A stretch of DNA of 64,000 nt from Ancylobacter mangrovi (GCF_024752355.1 NZ_JANTHZ010000007.1:1-64000), one strand, 5' to 3'; counted from the stretch's first letter, positions 16,625-25,488 are shown. The notes: generated from the sequence alone by a model not told the origin. Made by a program: numbers and translations.

Positions 16625-17338
16625 TCAGTCGCTCGCCGCCGCGAGTATCGGCCCGCCGGCGCTCTCCTGCACCAGGACCGCCGTCCGCAGGCCGTCCGGG
16701 GCCGGCGGCACCTTGAACGCCGCCGCCGCGCCGTTCCAGCCGCCGAGCCGGGCAAGACCATGCACCACATGGCTGTGCGGCAGGGTCCGCCCGGAATTCT
16801 CGCCGCGGCGCACCGGCACCTCGACCAGACGCGGGTCGTACCGGACCAGCCACACATCGGCGGCGCCCCGTCCCGGCCGCGCGGCCCCAATCTCGATCCG
16901 GCCCGGCCGCAGCGTCAGCGCCGGCCCGCTCTTGCGGGGGCTGGCGGCGATCAGCGCCTCCATCTGCCGCCGGTCATAGCCAATCGCGCTCGCCTGCCCG
17001 TCGACCACCATCTGCGGCGTGAAGGGCCCGCTCTGGCCGAGCTTCGGCTCGTAGGCCACCTGACGCTGGGTATATTCGGGCCGGCCGAACGCGTCCTTCC
17101 AGCCGAGATAATCCCAGTAGGTGACGCTGAAGCTCAGCGCCAGCACGCCGGGCCGATCCGCCAGCGCGATCAGCGTCGCATTTGCCGGCGGACAGGAGGA
17201 GCAGCCCTGGCTGGTGAACAGTTCCACCACCACCGGCTGGCTGGCGGGTGGAACGGCCTCCTCCGCCGCGAGGCGTGAGGCGGGGGCCACGAGGCCCCCG
17301 AGGGCGGCAAGCAAGGCGGCGATGGCGGCGCCTTTCAT
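16625..17338 (-). CDS. DUF1223 thioredoxin-like secreted protein
   Basis: 237 aa with an N-terminal signal (AAIAALLAALGGLVAPASRLAA). The core VVVELFTSQGCSSCPPAN has a CxxC pair (C46, C49). SFSVTYWDYLGWKDAFGRPEYTQRQ is highly typical of DUF1223. It probably handles thiols or metals in the periplasm. It directly abuts the end of the sigma gene, convergent, with no spacer. A GTAACG-N16-CGAA promoter precedes it, so it is a likely member of the SigF regulon. Confidence 0.85.
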   Translation of the reverse strand: MKGAAIAALLAALGGLVAPASRLAAEEAVPPASQPVVVELFTSQGCSSCPPANATLIALADRPGVLALSFSVTYWDYLGWKDAFGRPEYTQRQVAYEPKLGQSGPFTPQMVVDGQASAIGYDRRQMEALIAASPRKSGPALTLRPGRIEIGAARPGRGAADVWLVRYDPRLVEVPVRRGENSGRTLPHSHVVHGLARLGGWNGAAAAFKVPPAPDGLRTAVLVQESAGGPILAAASD

Positions 17339-17392
17339 GGGATCACTCCGTCTGGGTTGGCCGGCGGTCCGCGCGGAACCACCGACCTCCCT

Positions 17393-17418
17393 TTCGCGCG
17401 CGCCGGCGCCGACGTTAC
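17393..17418 (-). promoter_or_regulatory. Sigma-F-type promoter (GTAACG-N16-CGAA) for the DUF1223 gene
   Basis: Minus strand: GTAACG 17418-17413, 16 bases, CGAAAG from 17396. The -10 lies 55 bases from the ATG at 17338. Of all sites in the window this is closest to the Caulobacter SigF consensus as I recall it (GTAACC-N16-CGAA). Confidence 0.7.
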
Positions 17419-17464
17419 CGGCTCACGCGCTCGTGTCCGCCGTAATCACGAAGCCGTGAAGGAT

Positions 17465-17490
17465 GTAACGAGCTCTCGCTCCTCCCCGTA
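17465..17490 (+). promoter_or_regulatory. Sigma-F-type promoter (GTAACG-N16-CGTA) for mtnK
   Basis: GTAACG 17465-17470, 16 bases, CGTACCC from 17487. It is divergent from the DUF1223 promoter 47 bases away and about 70 bases before the mtnK ATG. Confidence 0.65.
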
Positions 17491-17558
17491 CCCGTCCCTG
17501 CGAGGACCCGGATGGCTGACGGCGGGCCGGCTCCCCGCCCCAGACGCGGAGATGCCGG

Positions 17559-18824
17559 ATGCTCACCCGACCGCCCTATGCGCCGCTCGGCGCCGACACG
17601 CTTCCCGACCGGCTCTGGCATCGGCCCGAACTGACGCGTCTTCTCGGCCCTCCCGCGCAATGGCGGGTACGCGAGGTCGGCGACGGCAATCTCAACCTCG
17701 TCTTCATCGTCGAGGGTCGCGACGGCTCGCTGGTGGTCAAGCAGGCGCTGCCCTATGCCCGGGTGGTCGGCGAGAGCTGGCCCATGTCGCTCGACCGCGC
17801 CTTCTTCGAATACGAAGCGTCCCTGCGCCTAGGCGCCCGCGACCCCGGACGCATGCCCACGCTCCACCTCTTCGACCGCGAGCAGGCGCTGCAGGTCATG
17901 GAGCACCTGACTCCGCACATCATCCTGCGCAAGGGGCTGATCGCCGGCACCCGCTACCCTGCCCTTGGCGAACATCTCGGCCACTTCCTCGCCCGCACGC
18001 TGTTCCGGGGCTCCGACTGGGCGATGGAGACCGCGCACCGCAAGGCCGACCTCGCGCTGTTCGCCGGCAATGTCGAATTGTGCGGCATCACCGAGGATCT
18101 GTTCTTCACCGACCCGTTCTTCGACTGCCCGCGCAACCGCCATAATCCGGCGCTCGACGCCGAGGTGGCGACGGTCCGCGCCGACCGCGCCCTCAAGCTC
18201 GCGGCGCTGCGACTGAAGGCGCGGTTCTGCACGGGCGCCGAAACGCTGTTGCACGGCGATTTCCACACCGGCTCGGTGATGGTGAGCGCGCAGGACAGCC
18301 GCGTCATCGACGCCGAATTCGCCACCTATGGCCCGATGGGCTTCGATATCGGCTCGCTGCTGGCCAATCTGTGGATGGCGGCCTTCTCCCAGGAGGGCCT
18401 GCGTCCGGGCGACGCCGACGCCCGCGCCTATCGCCGGTGGATCCGCGATCTCGCCGCGCAGATCTGGCGGGTCTTCACGGACGAGTTCGCCCGCCTGTGG
18501 CGCACCGAGCGTGCCGGCATCCTCGGCGGACACGATCTCTTCGAGGCGCAGAGCGACCGCGAGGGCGCCGAACAGGCGCTCGCCGCGCGGCTCGCCGCGA
18601 TCTGGCACGACACGCTGGGCTTCGCCGGGCTGGAGATGTATCGGCGCGTCCTCGGCCTCGCCCATATCGCCGAGTTCGAGGCGATCGGCGACGAGGCCGC
18701 GCGGGGCGCTTGCGAGCGGCGGGCGCTTCGTCTCGGCCGGGCGCTCGCCGTCACGCCGGAGCGCTTCGCCGATGTCGCGGCCGTAAACGCCCTGGCGGTG
18801 GAACTCGACGGGGGCGAGCGATGA
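17559..18824 (+). CDS. mtnK: S-methyl-5-thioribose kinase
   Basis: 421 aa, the normal MtnK length. The kinase fold is clear from VREVGDGNLNLVFIVEG (glycine loop), VVKQALPYARVVGESWPM (ATP lysine plus a family signature), LLHGDFHTGSVMV (catalytic loop Asp) and VIDAEFATYGPMGFDIG (DFG-equivalent). It phosphorylates methylthioribose in the methionine salvage pathway. No mtnA is adjacent. MTA/SAH nucleosidase, which makes the substrate, is encoded at 22965. GGAG precedes the ATG. Control by SigF is inferred from the promoter element. Confidence 0.92.
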   Translation: MLTRPPYAPLGADTLPDRLWHRPELTRLLGPPAQWRVREVGDGNLNLVFIVEGRDGSLVVKQALPYARVVGESWPMSLDRAFFEYEASLRLGARDPGRMPTLHLFDREQALQVMEHLTPHIILRKGLIAGTRYPALGEHLGHFLARTLFRGSDWAMETAHRKADLALFAGNVELCGITEDLFFTDPFFDCPRNRHNPALDAEVATVRADRALKLAALRLKARFCTGAETLLHGDFHTGSVMVSAQDSRVIDAEFATYGPMGFDIGSLLANLWMAAFSQEGLRPGDADARAYRRWIRDLAAQIWRVFTDEFARLWRTERAGILGGHDLFEAQSDREGAEQALAARLAAIWHDTLGFAGLEMYRRVLGLAHIAEFEAIGDEAARGACERRALRLGRALAVTPERFADVAAVNALAVELDGGER

Positions 18825-18862
18825 CCGCCCGCCCGTTCGTTCGCCGGGAGGACTCGCGCCGT

Positions 18863-19360
18863 TCAGCGGCGCGAGATCGCGATGCGGATGGTGTCGTCGG
18901 CCGGGATCGGCATGCCCTCCCCGTCCGCCCAGGTCGGCAGGGTCGGAAAATCCTCGCGCGGGATGTCGAGCACGTTCAGGTGCCGGGCGAGGATGGCCAC
19001 GGTCTCGATCGGGATGCCGACCGGCCGGGCGCCATAGCCGAGAAAGCCGCCATACGGCATGACCAGCACGATCCGGCCGTCCGGCGTGCGGACCACCTTC
19101 TCGACATAGCCGAGAACGCGGTCGTCGTAGTCCTGCATCGGCAGGCCGATCAAGTCGCCGACCCGAACCTTCTGGGGGAAGCGCCGGTTCATGCGCTCCT
19201 GCGGCGTCAGGCCGTCCGCCCGCGCGCCGGGCTGGGTATGCGCCCCGCCTTCAGCGCGCATGGGCTTGGGCTCGGGACTGGTCTCGTCGGCCCGCGCGGC
19301 ACCCGCCGCGGCGCCAAGCGCCAGCCCCCCGAGCAGAACGACGCGGATGATGGTCTTCAT
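18863..19360 (-). CDS. Exported PRC-barrel domain protein
   Basis: 165 aa with a signal peptide (VVLLGGLALGAAAGAARA). After a disordered, Pro-rich stretch, residues about 55-150 form a PRC-barrel (RVGDLIGLPMQDYDDRVLGYVEKVV, then GRIVLVMPYGGFLG). PRC barrels bind proteins or RNA and act in electron-transport assembly or stress adhesion. It is divergent from the cytochrome b561 gene across an AT-rich 105-base gap and could be functionally tied to it. Confidence 0.8.
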   Translation of the reverse strand: MKTIIRVVLLGGLALGAAAGAARADETSPEPKPMRAEGGAHTQPGARADGLTPQERMNRRFPQKVRVGDLIGLPMQDYDDRVLGYVEKVVRTPDGRIVLVMPYGGFLGYGARPVGIPIETVAILARHLNVLDIPREDFPTLPTWADGEGMPIPADDTIRIAISRR

Positions 19361-19393
19361 GGCTCAACACTCATCGATGAAGGCAATAATGAG

Positions 19394-19422
19394 TAAATAA
19401 TATCAATATTCGCCTTCGTCAA
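19394..19422 (-). promoter_or_regulatory. Sigma-70-like promoter for the PRC-barrel gene
   Basis: Minus strand TTGACG (19422-19417), 17 bases, TATTTA (19399-19394), in a locally AT-rich divergent region. The leader would be about 30 bases. Confidence 0.5.
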
Positions 19423-19465
19423 ACCATGAATACAGGTAATTCTATTCGTCGTGAGAGGAAATACG

Positions 19466-20110
19466 ATGAACACGTCCAGAAAAATGCATCCTCTCGCGAT
19501 ACGAATGATGCATTGGACCAACGCCATCGCCATGATCATCATGATCATGAGCGGATGGAAGATCTATAATGACGAAGTGATCTTCGGATTTTTGCATTTT
19601 CCCGATGCCGTCACCCTGGGTCCGTGGGCGCAGCACGGGCTGCAATGGCATTTCTTCGGCATGTGGATCCTGGCGCTGAACGGCCTCGCCTATCTCGCCT
19701 ATGGCTTTCTGTCCGGCCGCTTCCGCCGGCTGCTCTGGCCGATCCGCCCGCGCGAGGTGATCGGCGAGGCACTCGCAGCCCTGCGCTTTCGGCTGCCGCA
19801 TGCCGACCTCACCCAATACAACGCCGTGCAGAAGACGCTCTATGTCGGCGTCATGACGGTGATCGTACTGCAGGTGATCACCGGCCTCGCCATCTGGAAG
19901 CCGGTGCAGTTCGCCGGCCTGACGGCTCTGTTCGGCGGCTTCCAGGGCGCGCGGCTCGTCCATTTCTTCGGGATGACCGCGATCTGCCTGTTCCTCGTGG
20001 TGCATGTCGCGCTCGCGCTTCTCGTGCCGCGCACGCTCCTCGCCATGTTCACGGGAGGTCCCCGGCTCGACGAGGCCGCCGCCGCTCCCACCCATGCCTC
20101 CCATTCGTGA
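19466..20110 (+). CDS. Cytochrome b561 family di-haem membrane subunit
   Basis: 214 aa, ATG at 19466 behind GAGAGGA. Four transmembrane helices carry His residues positioned for haem b. These include HPLAIRMMHW in helix 1, the His pair in helix 2 (HGLQWHFFGMWI), and helix 4 with VHFFGMTAICLFLVVHVALA. It would pass electrons between quinone and the molybdopterin enzyme encoded 10 bases downstream. Confidence 0.87.
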   Translation: MNTSRKMHPLAIRMMHWTNAIAMIIMIMSGWKIYNDEVIFGFLHFPDAVTLGPWAQHGLQWHFFGMWILALNGLAYLAYGFLSGRFRRLLWPIRPREVIGEALAALRFRLPHADLTQYNAVQKTLYVGVMTVIVLQVITGLAIWKPVQFAGLTALFGGFQGARLVHFFGMTAICLFLVVHVALALLVPRTLLAMFTGGPRLDEAAAAPTHASHS

Positions 20111-20120
20111 CGGACGCACC

Positions 20121-20909
20121 ATGTCGCTGAAACGCCCGATGTCGCTGTTCCGGCCGCGCCGCGGCCCCGACCCGTCGATCCTCGCCGAGCACCGCGCCCT
20201 GATCGAGGAGATCGACCGGCGCAAGCTACTGCGCGGCGCGGTCAGCCTCGGCGCGCTGTCCATGCTCACCGGCTGCAACATCGCCGAGCAGCCCCAGGTG
20301 CAGAGCGTGCTGCGCGCCGTCTCCTCCTTCAACGACCGGGTGCAGGAGGCGATCTTCGATCCCAACAAGCTGGCGCCGACCTATTCGGTCGATCAGGTGG
20401 TCAAGCCGCCGCGCTTCAACGCCTATTACGAGATCGAGAACGTCCGCCCGGTGGACGTCAGCGGCTGGAAGCTGGAGCTCGCCGGCCTCGTCGCCGACAA
20501 GCGGCCCTGGACGCTCGATCAGATCTACGCCCTGCCTGAGCAGGAGGAGATCATCAAGCACATCTGCGTCGAGGGCTGGGACTATATCGGCCAGTGGTCG
20601 GGGCCGAACCTCAGGCAGTTCCTCACCCGCGTCGGTGCCGATCTGAGCGCGAAATACGTCGCCTTCCACGGCAATGACGACTATCTCGAAGTCATCGACA
20701 TGCCCTCGGCGCTGCATCCCCAGACCATCCTCGCCACCAAATATGCCGGCGAGCCGATCGCCGACCCGTTCGGCTATCCGCTGCGCCTGCGCACCGCGGT
20801 CAAGCTCGGCTTCAAGAACCCGAAATGGATCCGCGCCATCGAGGTGACCAACGTCTACCAGGAGGGGTTCTGGGAGAAGCAGGGCTTCAACTGGTTCAGC
20901 GGCCTGTGA
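20121..20909 (+). CDS. Molybdopterin-dependent oxidoreductase (sulfite oxidase/MsrP fold), Tat-exported
   Basis: 262 aa from the ATG at 20121. RRKLLRG at 33-39 and a hydrophobic stretch ending LTGC form a Tat signal that also contains a possible lipobox cysteine (C52). ICVEGWDYIGQWSG holds Cys149, the expected molybdenum ligand, and YPLRLRTAVKLGFKNPKWI is family-typical. With the cytochrome b561 partner it resembles a periplasmic reductase such as MsrP (methionine sulfoxide reductase), but MsrQ is a different membrane protein, so the substrate is open. Same operon as the gene before. Confidence 0.85.
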   Translation: MSLKRPMSLFRPRRGPDPSILAEHRALIEEIDRRKLLRGAVSLGALSMLTGCNIAEQPQVQSVLRAVSSFNDRVQEAIFDPNKLAPTYSVDQVVKPPRFNAYYEIENVRPVDVSGWKLELAGLVADKRPWTLDQIYALPEQEEIIKHICVEGWDYIGQWSGPNLRQFLTRVGADLSAKYVAFHGNDDYLEVIDMPSALHPQTILATKYAGEPIADPFGYPLRLRTAVKLGFKNPKWIRAIEVTNVYQEGFWEKQGFNWFSGL

Positions 20910-20953
20910 GCCGCCCGCCGCGCCGGCGGCGCGCCGCCGGGAGCCGCTGAGCC

Positions 20954-22945
20954 ATGTTCTCCCTCGCCACCGCCGCGCTGGCGGCCACAATCGGCCTCGT
21001 GCTGTGGAGCCTCGCGGGCTACCGGCTGGCGCGCCGGCTCGGCTTCGGCCGCGCCTTCGCCCTGCCGGTGGCGCCCGCTCTCGGCTGGGCGGCACAGAAC
21101 GTTCTCGCGCTCGCCCTCGCCGAGATGATCGGCTTCTCGGCCCTCGCCATCCTCGCCAGCCTCGCGCTGATCCTCGTATCGACGCTGCCCACGGCAGCGA
21201 CGGAAGGCGCCGAGGATGACGAACTCCCGCCCTGGTGGATCGCCCCGGCCGCCGGCCTCCTCGCCCTCGTTCCGGCGCTCGCCGTGGTGCCAAAGCACAC
21301 CGCCGACGGCGTGATCCTCGCCGCCGCAATATTCGACCACTCCAAGATCGCGCTGATCGACGAGATGCTGCGGACGGGCGTGCCGCCGGTCAATCCGTTC
21401 TACGGCCCGGTCGGGCAGCCGGCGGAGATATCCTATTACTATCTCTGGCATTTCGGCGCGGCGCAGATCGCCCGCCTCGCCGGCGCGACCGGCTGGGAGG
21501 CGGATGCGGCGGCAAGCTGGTTCACCGCCTTCTCGACGGCGCTGCTGATGGCAGGGCTCGCCTTGCGCCTCGGTGGCAACCGGCTGGCGCCCGCCCTCGC
21601 CCTCGCCCTGTGCGCCACCGGCTCGCTGCGGCCGCTGCTCGGGTGGCTCGCCGGCGCCGGGCTCGACCAATGGCTCGCGCCGGCCACGGGCCTTGCCGGC
21701 TGGCTGTTCCAGACGAGCTGGAGCCCGCATCACGTCGCCGCCGCCGGCAGCCTCGTCATAGCGGCCCTGCTCGGCGTGCGCCTCGCCCGCCGGCCGGACG
21801 CGCCGACCTGCCTCGTGCTCGCCCTCGTGATGGCCGCGGCCTTCCAGAGCTCGTTCTGGGTCGGCGGCGTCGTGCTCGCGCTGGTGGCGCTTGCCTTCGC
21901 GCCGCTGCTTGTGTGCGCCGCGCCCGCGCGAGGCCGCGTCCGCTTCGTTCTCGCGGCCGCCGTAGCCGGCCTCCTCGCCCTCGCCTTCGCGGCGCCGCTG
22001 CTGCTCGCGCAGTACCATGCCGCGCTCGGGCGTGGCGGCGGCAGTCCGGTCGCGCTGCGGGCCTATGAGGTGCTCGGGCCACTGCTGACTGGCCAGTTCG
22101 GCCGCGTGCTCGATCTGCCGGCCTACTGGCTGTTGCTGCTGCCCGTCGAGTTCCCGCTCGTGGTCATCGCCGGCGCGCTCACCCTGCTGTGCCGGATCGG
22201 CGCGCCCGACGAGGCGCCGCGGCGCCTCGAGGTGCGGGCGCTCGCCCTCGTCGCGGCGGTGAGCTTCGCCACGAGCTGGCTGCTGGTGAGCACGGTCGGC
22301 GACAACAACGATCTCGGCTGGCGCGCCGTGCTGCCCGGGCTGATGGTGCTGACGGCGGCGGCGGCGGCCGGCCTTGCCGGACTGGTCGCCCGGCGCGCCC
22401 GGCTCGCGCTCGTCGCGGCACTCGCCCTCTTTGCGGCGAGCCTGCCGGCCGGCGCGATCATACTGGCCGGCAATGCCGGCGGCGACGCCTCGCTCTCGGC
22501 CGCCGCCTTCGCACGGGCGCCGGCGATGTGGGCGGCGGTGCGGCGCGCCGTGCCCCCGCAGGACCGCATCGCAAGCAATCCAGCGCTGTTCGCCGACATG
22601 ACGCCCTGGCCGGTCAACATCTCCTGGGCGCTGCTGGCCGACCGCCGCTCGTGCTTTGCCGGCAAAGAACTAGCCATCGCCTTCGCGCCGCTGGCGCCAG
22701 CGGCGCGGGAAGCGATCTCGAGGCAGTTCCTCGCCGTGTTCGACGGCCGGGCAGGTCCGGACGACGTCCATGCCCTGGCGGAGCGCTATGACTGCCGGGC
22801 GGTCCTCGTCACCGCGCGCGATGGAGCGTGGACACGGGACCCCTTCGCGGTAAGCCCCGACTACCGACTGGTCGAGACCGAGCCGGACGCCTGGCGGCTC
22901 TATCGCGCCACCGCACCGGCCTCTTCACCGACCGTTCGTCCCTGA
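20954..22945 (+). CDS. Large polytopic membrane protein, GT-C-like
   Basis: 663 aa with about 12 hydrophobic helices and a soluble C-terminal domain of about 120 residues (starting near AAFARAPAMWAAVRRAV). The first periplasmic loop contains FDHSKIALIDEMLRTGVPP and ISYYYLWHFG. This matches polyprenyl-linked sugar GT-C enzymes, where acidic residues in loop 1 are catalytic. I cannot name the family or acceptor. It lies 44 bases after the molybdopterin gene and just before mtnN, probably one transcript. Stand-alone GT-C enzymes could use the product of the epimerase/GT2 operon 8 kb upstream, but that is speculation. Confidence 0.65.
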   Translation: MFSLATAALAATIGLVLWSLAGYRLARRLGFGRAFALPVAPALGWAAQNVLALALAEMIGFSALAILASLALILVSTLPTAATEGAEDDELPPWWIAPAAGLLALVPALAVVPKHTADGVILAAAIFDHSKIALIDEMLRTGVPPVNPFYGPVGQPAEISYYYLWHFGAAQIARLAGATGWEADAAASWFTAFSTALLMAGLALRLGGNRLAPALALALCATGSLRPLLGWLAGAGLDQWLAPATGLAGWLFQTSWSPHHVAAAGSLVIAALLGVRLARRPDAPTCLVLALVMAAAFQSSFWVGGVVLALVALAFAPLLVCAAPARGRVRFVLAAAVAGLLALAFAAPLLLAQYHAALGRGGGSPVALRAYEVLGPLLTGQFGRVLDLPAYWLLLLPVEFPLVVIAGALTLLCRIGAPDEAPRRLEVRALALVAAVSFATSWLLVSTVGDNNDLGWRAVLPGLMVLTAAAAAGLAGLVARRARLALVAALALFAASLPAGAIILAGNAGGDASLSAAAFARAPAMWAAVRRAVPPQDRIASNPALFADMTPWPVNISWALLADRRSCFAGKELAIAFAPLAPAAREAISRQFLAVFDGRAGPDDVHALAERYDCRAVLVTARDGAWTRDPFAVSPDYRLVETEPDAWRLYRATAPASSPTVRP

Positions 22946-22964
22946 GACCCAAGGAGCCGTGCCC

Positions 22965-23597
22965 ATGCAGGACCCCCACCGGCATCTCGCCGTGCTGGGC
23001 GACATCACCGTCCTGCCCATCATGGCGACTCCGCACGAATATGGCCCGCACCTGCGCGCCCGCATCGATCCGCTGATCTGCGGTGTCGGCCCGGTCGAGG
23101 CGGCGGCGGCGACCGCCATCGCGCTCGCGCGGCTCGAGGCCGCCGGCCGGCTGCCAGATCTCGTCGTCACGCTCGGCTCGGCCGGCTCGCGGCGGCTCGA
23201 CCACGCCGCCATCTACCAGGTCGCCAGCGTCAACTATCGCGACATGGACGCCTCGCCGCTCGGCTTCGAGAAGGGCGTGACGCCGTTCCTTGACGAGCCG
23301 GCGGTGATCCCCATCGCCCTGCGGATCGAAGGCATTCCCGCCGCCTCGCTCGCCACCGGCGCCTCGGTCGTCTCCGGAGACGGCTACGACGTGCTCGACG
23401 CCGACATGGTGGACATGGAGACCTTCGCGGTGCTGCGGGCGGCACGACGCTTTGGCGTGGAGATCATGGGATTACGCGGGATCAGCGACGGCCGCGACGA
23501 ACTCGCCCGGCTCGGTGACTGGACGGAGTATCTTCATGTCATCGATGCGAAGCTCGCCGACGCGCTCGACATGTTCGAGGCTCAAATGGCACGGTAA
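22965..23597 (+). CDS. mtnN: 5'-methylthioadenosine/S-adenosylhomocysteine nucleosidase-like
   Basis: 210 aa; the ATG at 22965 has AAGGAG eight bases before, better than the GTG at 22959. GVGPVEAAAATAIAL is the purine-phosphorylase glycine motif, GSAGSRRLDHAAIYQV and VSGDGYDV match the nucleosidase family, and MVDMETFAVLRAARRFG is the ribose-binding Met-Glu with the catalytic Asp in RGISDGRDEL. It would cleave MTA or SAH to adenine plus methylthioribose or S-ribosylhomocysteine, feeding the kinase at 17559. Confidence 0.88.
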   Translation: MQDPHRHLAVLGDITVLPIMATPHEYGPHLRARIDPLICGVGPVEAAAATAIALARLEAAGRLPDLVVTLGSAGSRRLDHAAIYQVASVNYRDMDASPLGFEKGVTPFLDEPAVIPIALRIEGIPAASLATGASVVSGDGYDVLDADMVDMETFAVLRAARRFGVEIMGLRGISDGRDELARLGDWTEYLHVIDAKLADALDMFEAQMAR

Positions 23598-23690
23598 TCG
23601 TTCGATCCGGACGTAAGCCGAGCTTCGAGACCATCGAAGCGCGCGGCGATGCGAGCTTCCGAAAGGTCGAAACCAGCGGTCGGTGTTTCC

Positions 23691-24377
23691 ATGACGGACA
23701 TTCCCTACAGCAACGCGCTGATCATCGGCACCGGCCCGGGCATCAGCGCTTCGCTTGCGCGGACCCTGCGCGCCGCCGGCCTTTCCGTGGTGATCGCCGC
23801 GCGCAACGTCGAAAAGCTGAAACCGCTGGCGCAGGAGACGGGTGCGATCGCCATTCCGGTCGACGCGACCGATCCGCGGCAGGTCGAGCGGCTGTTCGCC
23901 GAGACCGAGGCGCGGATCGGCGTCCCGGAGATCGTCGTCTACAATGCGAGCGGGCGCCTCCGCGGTCCGATAGCCGAGCTCGACCCCGCCGAGGTCGAGC
24001 GGGCCGTCGCGGTCTCGGCGATGGGTGCCTTCTATGCCGTCCATCAGGCGGCCCGGCGCATGGTCCCGGCCGGCAAGGGCGCCATCCTGCTCACGGGGGC
24101 CACCGCCGGCGTGAAGGGCTTCGCGCTTTCGGCTCCTTTCGCGATGGGCAAGTTCGCGCTGCGCGGATTGGCGCAAAGCGCGGCGCGCGAGCTGATGCCC
24201 AAGGGTATCCACGTCGCGCACATCGTCATCGACGGCGGCGTGCGCCGCGAGGCCGACCCGTCGGACGGCACGCTCGATCCGGATGCGATCGCCCGGACCT
24301 ATGTCGACCTGCTGCGCCAGCACCGTAGCACCTGGTCGTGGGAACTGGAGATCCGTCCCTGGGTCGAGCGGTTTTGA
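23691..24377 (+). CDS. Short-chain dehydrogenase/reductase family protein with altered active site
   Basis: 228 aa. NAD(P)-binding GTGPGIS (13-19) and YNASGRL (84-90) are present. The canonical catalytic Tyr in YxxxK is Phe150 (FAMGK, 150-154), and the usual catalytic Ser is not seen in LLTGATAG. The fold and cofactor site look intact but hydride transfer by the normal mechanism would be impaired. Start at 23691; the frame extends to 23649 but has no good ribosome binding site. It could be a non-catalytic NAD sensor or a divergent enzyme. Confidence 0.8.
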   Translation: MTDIPYSNALIIGTGPGISASLARTLRAAGLSVVIAARNVEKLKPLAQETGAIAIPVDATDPRQVERLFAETEARIGVPEIVVYNASGRLRGPIAELDPAEVERAVAVSAMGAFYAVHQAARRMVPAGKGAILLTGATAGVKGFALSAPFAMGKFALRGLAQSAARELMPKGIHVAHIVIDGGVRREADPSDGTLDPDAIARTYVDLLRQHRSTWSWELEIRPWVERF

Positions 24378-24583
24378 GACGCGACGCCCGACCGGAGATG
24401 TGCGGTTGAGATAGGCGGGGCAATTCGGCGCCGCAGGGTCCCGACGCCCCGCGCGTGATGCGTCGTCAGATTTCGACGGCGCAGCCAGCGATCCGGGCGC
24501 CACCGGCGAAGCAGCGTCGGCGTGAGAGCGGGCTCGGCTGCCTCACGCCGGCGGCACCCCATCCGTCAGCGTGAGGTCCTCGC

Positions 24584-25429
24584 TCAAAGAAAAGCGAAGA
24601 TAGCGTCCGCGATTTCGCGCGCATGCGTCTCCAGCGCGAAATGGCCGGTGTCGAGGAGGCGGATGTCCGCGCCCGGAATGTCGCGCCGATAGGCTTCGGC
24701 GCCCGCGGGAAGGAAGAACGGATCGTGCCTCCCCCATACCGCCAGCAGCTTCGGTTGATGTTCCCGGAAATAGGCCTGGAAGGTCGGGTACAGCGCGACG
24801 TTGCTGGCGTAGTCGAGGAACAGATCGAGCTGGATCTCATGCACCCCGGGCCGCCCGGTGTACCAGGCATCCAGGCTGTATCCGTCGGGGGAAACTCGGG
24901 TCGTGTCGGCGCCATGCTCGTACTGCCAGCGGATCGACTCCGGCGTCAGAAGCCCGCGCAGCGCCTGCCGGTTGGCGTCGCTCGGGTCGCGCCAGTAGCG
25001 CTCGATCGGGTTCCAGCCATTGCTCAGGCCCTCCTCATACGCATTGCCGTTCTGCGTGATGATCGCCGTGATCCGCTCGGGATGGGCGAGCGCCAGGCGG
25101 AAGCCCGTCGGCGCGCCATAGTCGAACACATAGAGCGCGTACCGATCGAGACCGATCACCTCGGTGAAGCGGCCGGTCACCTTCGCGAGGTTGTCGAACG
25201 TGTAGGCGAATGCCTCCCGCGGCGGCAGGGCGGAGCGTCCGAACCCGGGAAGATCGGGGGCGACGAGGTGGAACCGATCCGCGAGCAAGGGGATCAGGTC
25301 ACGGAACATATGGCTCGACGAGGGGAAGCCGTGCAGCAGCAGCACGGTCGGGTTCGCCCGGTCGCCGGCCTCGCGATAGAAGACCTCGAAGCCGTCGACG
25401 TCGACGGAGCGATAAAACGTGTCGGACAT
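24584..25429 (-). CDS. Alpha/beta hydrolase with Asp nucleophile (epoxide hydrolase/dehalogenase type)
   Basis: 281 aa, ATG at 25429 behind AGGAGAAAG. LLHGFPSSS (oxyanion HG) and VFDYGAPTG (nucleophile Asp103 in place of Ser) are seen, with acid Asp in WGRHDPFF and His in TGHFALE. An Asp nucleophile points to epoxide hydrolase or haloalkane/fluoroacetate dehalogenase chemistry rather than an esterase. It is the last gene of a four-gene minus-strand group that is divergent from a LysR regulator. Confidence 0.85.
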   Translation of the reverse strand: MSDTFYRSVDVDGFEVFYREAGDRANPTVLLLHGFPSSSHMFRDLIPLLADRFHLVAPDLPGFGRSALPPREAFAYTFDNLAKVTGRFTEVIGLDRYALYVFDYGAPTGFRLALAHPERITAIITQNGNAYEEGLSNGWNPIERYWRDPSDANRQALRGLLTPESIRWQYEHGADTTRVSPDGYSLDAWYTGRPGVHEIQLDLFLDYASNVALYPTFQAYFREHQPKLLAVWGRHDPFFLPAGAEAYRRDIPGADIRLLDTGHFALETHAREIADAIFAFL

Positions 25430-25488
25430 GACTTTCTCCTGGCCGTGTTTGCGCAGCCGATTGGAGCTGGATGGACGGGGCGAGCGGC

